A DNA stretch of 18,381 nucleotides from an uncultured Collinsella sp. (GTDB lineage: Bacteria; Actinomycetota; Coriobacteriia; Coriobacteriales; Coriobacteriaceae). The position numbers and the translations under genes are program-made. The stretch spans positions 1 through 18,381 of the forward strand of contig CABUVB010000014.1 in assembly GCA_902494815.1 (NCBI GenBank), in the 5' to 3' direction. Under the pieces are notes generated by a model. It did no database searches. It was not told the DNA's origin and was given only the letters and a program-made list of their open reading frames with translations. Below are positions 12,978 to 18,381 of the stretch, in pieces. How positions within the stretch are numbered: position 1 is the first letter of the stretch; each line of letters opens with the position of its first letter.

Positions 12978-15536
12978 ATGTTTACTCCGCTTATCACTCA
13001 TGATCTGGACGGCGCCGCGCTGGCGGCACCCGTTGATGCCGCACGCCGTAATGGCGCCGCATACAAGACGCGCACGATCGACGACCTTCGCATTAAGGAC
13101 GGTCGCCTGCGCGCCGCCATCGAAGGCACGGGGCACCTGCTGTTCGACGGCGGCATGGGTACCATGCTGCAGGCGGCCGGCATGAAGGCCGGCGCCCTGC
13201 CCGAGCTGCTCAACTTTGAGGATCCCCAGGTCATTACCGATATTCAGCGTCAGTACGTCGAGGCCGGCTGCGACGTGATCACCGCCAACACCTTTGGTGC
13301 CAACGCCCACAAGCTCGACGGAGCCGCCACCGTGGCAGATGTCTTTGCCGCCGCTGTCGCCTGCGCCCGCGCGGCCGGTGCCCACTACGTCGCCGGCGAC
13401 ATCGGCCCCATAGGCGTGCTGCTTCGCCCCTTGGGTACTCTCAGCTTCGACGAGGCCTATGACCTCTTTGCCGAGGAAGTGCGCGCCGGCGTCGACGCGG
13501 GCGTCGACCTCTTTATTATCGAGACCATGACCGACCTTGCCGAGATCAAGGCTGCCGTCCTCGCCTGCCGCGAGAACTCCGACCTGCCCGTCTTTGCCAC
13601 CATGACCTTTGAGGAAGACGGCCGCACGTTCCTGGGTACGAGTCCCGAGGTGGCCGCCATCACGCTCGACGCCATCGGCGCCGACGTTTTGGGTATCAAC
13701 TGCAGCCAGGGCCCGGCCGAGCTCCGAGGGCTCGCCGCACGTATGCTCACCGTTACCGACAAGCCCGTTATGGTGCAGGCTAACGCGGGATTGCCCCGCG
13801 TGGACGACGACGGTAACACCGTCTTTGACATCCAGGCCCCCGAATACGCCAAGGCCGTCGCCGGCATGATCGCCGACGGCGTGAGCGTCGTGGGCGGTTG
13901 CTGCGGAACCACGCCGGCGCACATGGCGGCCTTGCGCACGCTTATCGACAACCACACACCCAGCCCGCGTCACCGCAAGCCCAGTATGTCGGTCACGAGC
14001 GCCCAGACGGTCGTGGACCTTCCCTGTGACGGCCACAAGATCGCCGTCATCGGCGAGCGCATCAATCCCACCGGCAAAAAGCGCCTGCAGCAGGCTCTGC
14101 GCGACGGCGACCTAGACTACGTCGTGAGCCAGGGCATCAGCCAGCAGGAACAGGGCGCCGACATCCTGGACGTCAACGTGGGCCTGCCCGAGATCGACGA
14201 GGTCAAGATCATCCAACAGGCGACCGAGCAGCTCCAGGGCTCCACGCTGCTGCCGCTGCAGATCGACTCCACCGACCCCGCAGCCGTCGAGGCAGCCGTG
14301 CGCCGCTACGCCGGCAAGCCCATCATCAACTCGGTCAATGGCAAACAGCAAATCATGGATGAGATCTTCCCGCTAGTCGCCCACTACGGCGCCAACGTCG
14401 TCGGCCTCACGCTCGACGAAGACGGCATCCCCGATACCGCCGAGGCTCGCTTCGCCATCGCCGAGCGCATCGTAACCGAGGCTGCGCGCTACGGTATCGG
14501 ACCGGACCGCATCCTCATCGACTGCCTGGTCATGACCGCCTCGACCAATCAACGCCAGGCCGAACAGATTCTGCGCGCCATGTCCCTGTGCAAGGAACGC
14601 CTGGGCGTCAAGTGCGCGCTCGGCGTGTCGAACATCAGCTTTGGCCTGCCTGCCCGCCCGCTGCTGGGCTCGGTCTTTTTGGCCGCCGCCTTTGGCGCGG
14701 GCCTCGATGCCCCCATCATGAACCCGGGCTCCAAGCGCTTTATGGATACCGTCTACAGCTATCGCGTCCTGAGCGTTGAGGACGAGGGCTCGACCGGATA
14801 CATCGAACGCTACGCCGGCTGGACCGATCCGTACAAGATCGCCGCGAACCCGGCGGCGGCTCAGGCAGTATCGACTGACACCGCGCCCGCTGCTGGCACC
14901 GCCGGCACTGACAGCAACGACGACCCGATTCGTCGCATGGTCGTCTCGGGCCGCAAAGGCGAGATCGCTGCCGAGACCGAGCGTCTGCTGGCAGATCACG
15001 ACGCCATGGACCTCATCAACAATCACTTTATCCCCGCCCTTGACGAGGTTGGCGTCCTCTTTGACCAGGGAAAGTTCTTCTTGCCGCAGCTCATGGCCTC
15101 GGCCGAGGCCGCGCGCGTGGGCTTTGACACCATTAAGCGGCTGATGCCCGCCGGCGAGATTGCCGACAAGGGCAAGATCTGCGTGGCCACCGTCAAGGGC
15201 GACATCCACGACATTGGCAAGAATATCGTCAAGATGCTGCTCGATAACTACGGCTATACCGTCTTTGACCTAGGCCGCGACGTCGACCCGCAAGAGGTGC
15301 TCAAGACCGTGAGGGAGCGTGACATCAAGCTCGTCGGCCTCTCGGCGCTTATGACCACCACGGTCGTCGCCATGGAGGAGACCATCAAGCTGCTCCATGC
15401 CGAGGTTCCGGGCGTCAAGATCATCGTAGGCGGCGCCGTGCTCACCCCCGAATACGCCAAGCAGATCGGCGCGGACTACTACGCCAAGGATGCCGCCGAA
15501 AGCGCGCGCATCGCCGAAGAGGTCTTTGGGCAGTAA
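12978..15536 (+). CDS. metH: Cobalamin-dependent methionine synthase MetH without activation domain
   Basis: An 852-residue cytoplasmic enzyme that transfers the methyl group of methyl-THF to homocysteine through cobalamin. Residues 50-325 are the homocysteine domain, with zinc ligands Cys242 (INCSQGP) and Cys308-Cys309 (GGCCGTT). Residues 355-600 are the pterin-binding barrel, opening IGERINPTG. Residues 650-730 are the cobalamin cap. Residues 735-852 are the B12 domain, with the base-off motif GDIHDIG (His744), GLSALMTTT and IVGGAVLT. The chain stops where the activation domain would begin in E. coli MetH, about 1,227 residues long. An Ala/Thr-rich linker at 622-648 joins pterin and cap domains. 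ATG 12978 has AGGAG seven bases upstream; TTG 12975 is the alternative. Confidence 0.95.
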   Translation: MFTPLITHDLDGAALAAPVDAARRNGAAYKTRTIDDLRIKDGRLRAAIEGTGHLLFDGGMGTMLQAAGMKAGALPELLNFEDPQVITDIQRQYVEAGCDVITANTFGANAHKLDGAATVADVFAAAVACARAAGAHYVAGDIGPIGVLLRPLGTLSFDEAYDLFAEEVRAGVDAGVDLFIIETMTDLAEIKAAVLACRENSDLPVFATMTFEEDGRTFLGTSPEVAAITLDAIGADVLGINCSQGPAELRGLAARMLTVTDKPVMVQANAGLPRVDDDGNTVFDIQAPEYAKAVAGMIADGVSVVGGCCGTTPAHMAALRTLIDNHTPSPRHRKPSMSVTSAQTVVDLPCDGHKIAVIGERINPTGKKRLQQALRDGDLDYVVSQGISQQEQGADILDVNVGLPEIDEVKIIQQATEQLQGSTLLPLQIDSTDPAAVEAAVRRYAGKPIINSVNGKQQIMDEIFPLVAHYGANVVGLTLDEDGIPDTAEARFAIAERIVTEAARYGIGPDRILIDCLVMTASTNQRQAEQILRAMSLCKERLGVKCALGVSNISFGLPARPLLGSVFLAAAFGAGLDAPIMNPGSKRFMDTVYSYRVLSVEDEGSTGYIERYAGWTDPYKIAANPAAAQAVSTDTAPAAGTAGTDSNDDPIRRMVVSGRKGEIAAETERLLADHDAMDLINNHFIPALDEVGVLFDQGKFFLPQLMASAEAARVGFDTIKRLMPAGEIADKGKICVATVKGDIHDIGKNIVKMLLDNYGYTVFDLGRDVDPQEVLKTVRERDIKLVGLSALMTTTVVAMEETIKLLHAEVPGVKIIVGGAVLTPEYAKQIGADYYAKDAAESARIAEEVFGQ

Positions 15537-15561
15537 CACAACGGAAACAACCGAGCACCAA

Positions 15562-15599
15562 AACGTGCCGCATGTGCAACTTGTCACGTGCGGCACGTT
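15562..15599. promoter_or_regulatory. 38-bp palindrome between metH and the UPF0210 gene
   Basis: AACGTGCCGCA (15562-15572) and TGCGGCACGTT (15589-15599) are exact arms. The stem extends to 15 bp through TGTG/CACG (one G-T pair) around an 8-base loop. There is no T run after it on the plus strand. It could be a metH terminator of unusual form or an operator for the next gene, whose possible -10 TAGAAT follows at 15600-15605. Confidence 0.55.
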
Positions 15600-15644
15600 A
15601 GAATAGACAAGACTATGCTCGTTTTGGCAGATAGGAGTGCAAGG

Positions 15645-17009
15645 ATGGCGATCACGCCCGCAGAAATCGCGGAAACCCGCGGCATGGTTGAGGAGCAGAA
15701 CCTCGACATCAGGACCATCACCATGGGTGTTTCGCTCATGGGTTGCGGTGACGAGAACCTCGACCGCATGTGCACGAAGATCTACGACCACGTGACGCAC
15801 ACGGCTGAGCACCTGGTCGAGACCGCCGAGAACCTCGAGCGCGAGTACGGTATCCCCATCGTCAACAAGCGCGTTTCCGTCACCCCGGTGGCACAGATCG
15901 CCGCGTGCTGCAAGGATGAGGACCTCACCCCCATCGCGCATGCCCTCGACCGCGCGGCCGAGACGCTCGGCATCGATTACCTGGGCGGCTTCTCCGCACT
16001 CGTCCAGAAGGGCATCGGCGACGCCGACCGCCGCGTTATCCAGTCCATCCCGCAGGCGCTCGCCGCCACGAGCCGCGTCTGCTCCAGCGTCAACGTCGCC
16101 AGTCTGCGTGCCGGCATCAACATGGACGCCGTGCTCATGGCGGCTCAGACCATCATCGATGCCGCTAAACTCACGGCCGACCAGGATTCCGTCGGCGCTT
16201 CCAAGTTTGTCTGCTTTGCCAACATGGTCGAGGACTCCCCGTTTATGGCGGGCGCCGTCCACGGCGGTGGCGAGGCCGACGCCGTCATCAACGTAGGCGT
16301 CTCGGGCCCCGGCGTTATGGCCGCAGCCCTGGAGACGCTGCCCGATTCCGCATCGATGATGGAAGTCGCCGAGAAGATTAAGCAGACCGCCTTTAAGATC
16401 ACCCGTGCCGGCGAGCTCATGAGCCGCGAGGCTGCCCATCGCCTGGGTGTCGAAAAGGGCATTGTCGACCTGTCGCTGGCTCCCACGCCCGCCATCGGCG
16501 ACTCCGTCGCGCGTATCCTCGAGATCATCGGCGTGGGCACCTGCGGTGGCCCCGGCACGACCTGCGCGCTCGCCATGCTCAACGATGCCGTCAAGAAGGG
16601 CGGCGTCATGGCCAGCTCCAGCGTGGGCGGCCTTTCGGGCGCCTTTATCCCCGTGTCCGAGGACGCCGGCATGATCGCTGCCGTCGAGGCCGGCGCGCTT
16701 TCGCTCGAGAAGCTCGAGGCCATGACCTGCGTGTGCTCCGTCGGCCTGGACATGATCGCCATCCCCGGCGACACCCCGGTCGAGACCATCGCCGGCATCA
16801 TCGCCGACGAGATGGCCATCGGCGTCATCAACAATAAGACCACGGCCGTCCGCGTGATTCCCGCCATCGGCAAGGGTGTGGGCGACTGCGTCGAGTATGG
16901 CGGCTTGTTTGGCCGTGCACCCATCATGCCGGTGAACCCCAACGCCGGCACCGTGCTCGCCCACCGTGGCGGACGCTTCCCGGCGCCGCTGAACTCGCTC
17001 AAGAACTAG
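15645..17009 (+). CDS. UPF0210 / PFL-like family protein
   Basis: A 454-residue protein of the UPF0210 (DUF711) family, whose structure is related to pyruvate formate-lyase and ribonucleotide reductase barrels but whose reaction is unknown. Family blocks visible are IRTITMGVSLMGC, GIPIVNKRVSVTPVA, DYLGGFSALVQKG, FANMVEDSPFMAGAVHGGGE, INVGVSGPGV and SVGGLSGAFIPVSEDAGM. The C terminus NPNAGTVLAHRGGRFPAPL is also typical. In many bacteria the gene follows a small ACT-domain gene (UPF0237); none is seen here, only the end of metH 108 bases before. The ATG has TAGGAG seven bases upstream. The length matches the family, and no key part seems missing. Confidence 0.93.
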   Translation: MAITPAEIAETRGMVEEQNLDIRTITMGVSLMGCGDENLDRMCTKIYDHVTHTAEHLVETAENLEREYGIPIVNKRVSVTPVAQIAACCKDEDLTPIAHALDRAAETLGIDYLGGFSALVQKGIGDADRRVIQSIPQALAATSRVCSSVNVASLRAGINMDAVLMAAQTIIDAAKLTADQDSVGASKFVCFANMVEDSPFMAGAVHGGGEADAVINVGVSGPGVMAAALETLPDSASMMEVAEKIKQTAFKITRAGELMSREAAHRLGVEKGIVDLSLAPTPAIGDSVARILEIIGVGTCGGPGTTCALAMLNDAVKKGGVMASSSVGGLSGAFIPVSEDAGMIAAVEAGALSLEKLEAMTCVCSVGLDMIAIPGDTPVETIAGIIADEMAIGVINNKTTAVRVIPAIGKGVGDCVEYGGLFGRAPIMPVNPNAGTVLAHRGGRFPAPLNSLKN

Positions 17010-17022
17010 CTGAGGGGTTCGG

Positions 17023-17163
17023 GCGAGGAGCCCCGGGGAGGGCAAATATATAAGGTCGCCTGCTCGGACAGTCCTGACTCGCACGGAGAGCACATTAAGT
17101 GCTCTCCGGCTCGTGCGGAACTCGCGATCGACCTTATATATTTGCCCTCCCCGGGGCTCCCGC
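17023..17163. repeat. 141-bp cruciform element with 32-bp perfect inverted arms
   Basis: The left arm 17027-17058 and right arm 17129-17160 are exact reverse complements over 32 bp. A further 3 bp (17023-17025 with 17161-17163) pair across one bulged A. Each arm is a GC-rich block around CCCCGGGG followed by AAATATATAAGG. The 70-base loop contains a second perfect hairpin, CGGAGAGCAC/GTGCTCTCCG (17084-17093, 17099-17108), with loop ATTAA. There is no T tail, no ORF and no obvious target-site duplication. It begins 13 bases after the UPF0210 stop. It may be a non-autonomous mobile or dispersed palindromic element, or a structured RNA. Confidence 0.8.
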
Positions 17164-17164
17164 A

Positions 17165-17197
17165 CAACGGGACCTCGATTGAGTTCTATCCCGGTTG
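17165..17197. other. Additional small inverted repeat next to the cruciform
   Basis: CAACGGGA (17165-17172) faces TCCCGGTTG (17189-17197) with one bulged base and a 16-base loop. It begins two bases after the cruciform, so it may belong to the same element. The rest of 17198-17259 shows no gene. Confidence 0.35.
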
Positions 17198-17259
17198 CAG
17201 TCGCTTCGCTCCTGCACCACATGGTCGATACGGCGGTTTGGCGTTGGATCGGTTCTTTC

Positions 17260-17268
17260 TGATATATG
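17260..17268 (+). promoter_or_regulatory. Extended -10 promoter for the methyltransferase gene
   Basis: TGA followed by TATATG (17263-17268) fits an extended -10. TTGGCG, 19 bases upstream, is a weak -35. Initiation would be near 17275, directly at the first base of the terminator-like hairpin described next. Confidence 0.45.
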
Positions 17269-17274
17269 CTGGTT

Positions 17275-17306
17275 GCGGCTCTTCTTTTGGGAGGAGTCGC
17301 TTTTTT
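17275..17306 (+). terminator. Intrinsic terminator or attenuator in the methyltransferase leader
   Basis: A 10-bp stem with two G-U pairs (17275-17284 with 17291-17300), 6-base loop and six Ts (17301-17306). It ends seven bases before the AGGAGG of the methyltransferase gene. It could end readthrough from the UPF0210 gene, but any promoter of the methyltransferase must lie upstream of it, which suggests attenuation. Confidence 0.6.
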
Positions 17307-17325
17307 GTTGCTAGGAGGTTGGCCC

Positions 17326-18213
17326 GTGGTTGATGGGGATGCTCGCTCTGAGCTTCTTTCTGCTGATTGGAATGACGAATGGATGCGCTTGCAAGCTGAT
17401 CGGCATCGGGCTGATGATCCTTTTGAGTGGGATAAGCGGGCTCGGCATTTTCGGCCATTGGAGACTGCCCCGTATGCTCGGGATTTTGTAAAACTGCTGG
17501 CGCTTGAGCCTGGCGAGTCGGTGCTCGATATGGGGTGTGGGGCTGGGTCGATTGCTATTCCGCTTGCTCAGGCTGGGCATCCCGTGATTGCTGCCGACTT
17601 CTCTCCTGCTATGTTGGGCACGCTTGATGCTGGTATTGAGTACTATGGGCTCGAGGATCGCATTACACCGCTTGAGCTTGCTTGGGATGATGATTGGGAT
17701 CTGGTTGGGCCGGTTGCCAAGGCTGTTGATGTTGCCTTTGCCAGTCGCTCTGTCACCACGACCAATCTAAAAGGTGCGCTTGCCAAGCTTGATCGAACGG
17801 CTCGTCGGCGTTGTGCTGTCACGATGGTCGCCAACTCCAGTCCGCGCTATGACCTGCACCTGATGAACGCCATCGGCGCCTCGGTTACCCGCAGCAACGG
17901 ATTTGTATATGCCTTTAACATCCTTATTCAGATGGGTGCGTTGCCGCAGGTCACGTATTTTGAATCGCCCCGCCGCGACACCTTCGATAGTCTTGAGGCG
18001 GGCGTGGCGGACTTTTCTCGCATGCTCGAGCATGGCAACGAGGATAAGATTGACCGCCTGCGCGACTACATCGCCCAGCACATGATCGAGAACCCCCATG
18101 CCGGCGAGCCGGGATCCAAGGGCGTACCGCAGGGACGCTACATGCTCGACCACATCCGCAAAGTCCGATGGGCGTTTATCGCCTGGGAGCCGGTCTCCGT
18201 ACCCCGCCCGTAG
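17326..18213 (+). CDS. Class I SAM-dependent methyltransferase
   Basis: A 295-residue cytoplasmic protein. SAM-binding motif I is ESVLDMGCGAGSIAIPLAQ at about 64-82, and the acidic strand-2 end is VIAADFSPAML. The N-terminal region WNDEWM...DPFEWDKRARHF and the C-terminal GRYMLDHIRKVRWAFIAWEP are family text without a known substrate for me. The GTG start at 17326 is chosen because AGGAGG precedes it by seven bases. An ATG at 17266 would overlap the -10 and encode a hydrophobic stretch from the terminator. Codon use is odd: codons before about 17820 favour T-ending GCT, GAT and CTT, while later codons are C-ending like the rest of the window. Target molecule is unknown. Confidence 0.85.
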   Translation: MVDGDARSELLSADWNDEWMRLQADRHRADDPFEWDKRARHFRPLETAPYARDFVKLLALEPGESVLDMGCGAGSIAIPLAQAGHPVIAADFSPAMLGTLDAGIEYYGLEDRITPLELAWDDDWDLVGPVAKAVDVAFASRSVTTTNLKGALAKLDRTARRRCAVTMVANSSPRYDLHLMNAIGASVTRSNGFVYAFNILIQMGALPQVTYFESPRRDTFDSLEAGVADFSRMLEHGNEDKIDRLRDYIAQHMIENPHAGEPGSKGVPQGRYMLDHIRKVRWAFIAWEPVSVPRP

Positions 18214-18371
18214 CCCATCTAAAGCTTGCATCGTCTTCCCGCCCGGCATCCGCATTCTTTGCGAACTGGGCAAACGCGCTCCACACCACGCCGTTCCTGC
18301 GCTATCGTGGGACAGCTCACGTAGATTAAGGCCCCATTGCGGGGCGCCCCATACATAGAAAGCGAGAACCC
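18214..18371. other. Intergenic region before the next gene
   Basis: No gene is supported. A weak -10-like TATCGT at 18303-18308 and a GCCCC/GGGGC 5-bp stem (18331-18335, 18341-18345), overlapping the palindrome GGGGCGCCCC (18341-18350), are visible. They could form the promoter and leader of the gene starting at 18372. Confidence 0.3.
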
Positions 18372-18381
18372 ATGGCACTGA
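18372..18381 (+). CDS. Start of an unidentified gene, cut by the window end
   Basis: ATGGCACTG followed by A, encoding Met-Ala-Leu, preceded by a modest GCGAGAA that could serve as SD. Only three codons are present, so no function can be given. The real gene may start here or elsewhere. Confidence 0.4.

Noticed and set aside
15270..17222. Long minus-strand frame across the UPF0210 gene and the cruciform
   Set aside because: Antisense of two conserved coding regions and of the palindrome, with low-complexity His/Asp/Gly-rich translation.
17266..17325. Signal or membrane segment at the N terminus of the methyltransferase
   Set aside because: The hydrophobic stretch is encoded by the terminator-like hairpin, lacks an SD, and its ATG overlaps the -10; GTG 17326 with AGGAGG is better.
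1..18381. CRISPR array or transposase gene
   Set aside because: No regularly spaced direct repeats and no transposase or integrase motif were seen in any frame.

Overview
The window looks like chromosomal DNA from a high-GC gut actinobacterium of the class Coriobacteriia, most likely Collinsella or a close relative. I infer this from the strong C/G-ending codon use, a type III glutamine synthetase, a MurT/GatD pair, an EFR1-type flavodoxin-ferredoxin, a PTS operon for a phosphorylated alpha-glucoside, and a corrinoid-dependent methionine synthase split from its reactivation domain. No sequence search was possible, so the genus is an inference.

Layout. 1-1296 (+) is the 3' part of a gene whose product joins the MurT C-terminal domain to GatD (lipid II amidation). 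1297-1951 is a repeat-rich spacer: a hairpin with a T tail, an inverted-repeat cluster built on TGTAACA, tRNA-Glu(UUC) with an extended -10 promoter, a terminator, and a ~145-bp element that ends in a second copy of the tRNA-Glu 3' end. 1952-2713 (-) is an EFR1-type protein. 2714-3302 is a scar region. It holds a second, degenerate copy of the tRNA-tail element, joined directly to a 30-codon remnant of the 3' end of a type III glutamine synthetase gene that still has its terminator. 3303-4712 (-) is a serine hydrolase of the class C beta-lactamase/esterase fold, in lower-GC DNA.

4866-8684 is an alpha-glucoside utilisation locus: an EIIBC transporter and a GH4 6-phospho-alpha-glucosidase on the minus strand, and a divergent GntR/UTRA repressor. 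Two identical 10-bp palindromes flank the glucosidase promoter; one overlaps the -35 and the other abuts the Shine-Dalgarno. 8792-10879 (-) is the intact type III glutamine synthetase. The 427-bp divergent spacer up to metF holds three palindromic structures.

11307-15536 (+) is a compact methyl-transfer operon: metF, a stand-alone methionine synthase reactivation protein, and a MetH without its activation domain. The three together supply methyl-THF, methylate homocysteine and rescue oxidised cobalamin. After a 38-bp palindrome comes a UPF0210 (PFL-like) gene, 15645-17009 (+). Next is a 141-bp element with 32-bp perfect inverted arms, then an apparent promoter-terminator-SD leader in front of a class I SAM-dependent methyltransferase (17326-18213), whose codon use changes midway. 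A new gene seems to begin at 18372.

The most unusual material is non-coding: the large cruciform at 17023-17163, the leader at 17260-17325, the recombination scar joining glutamine synthetase to tRNA-tail sequence, and the 58-bp hairpin upstream of metF.
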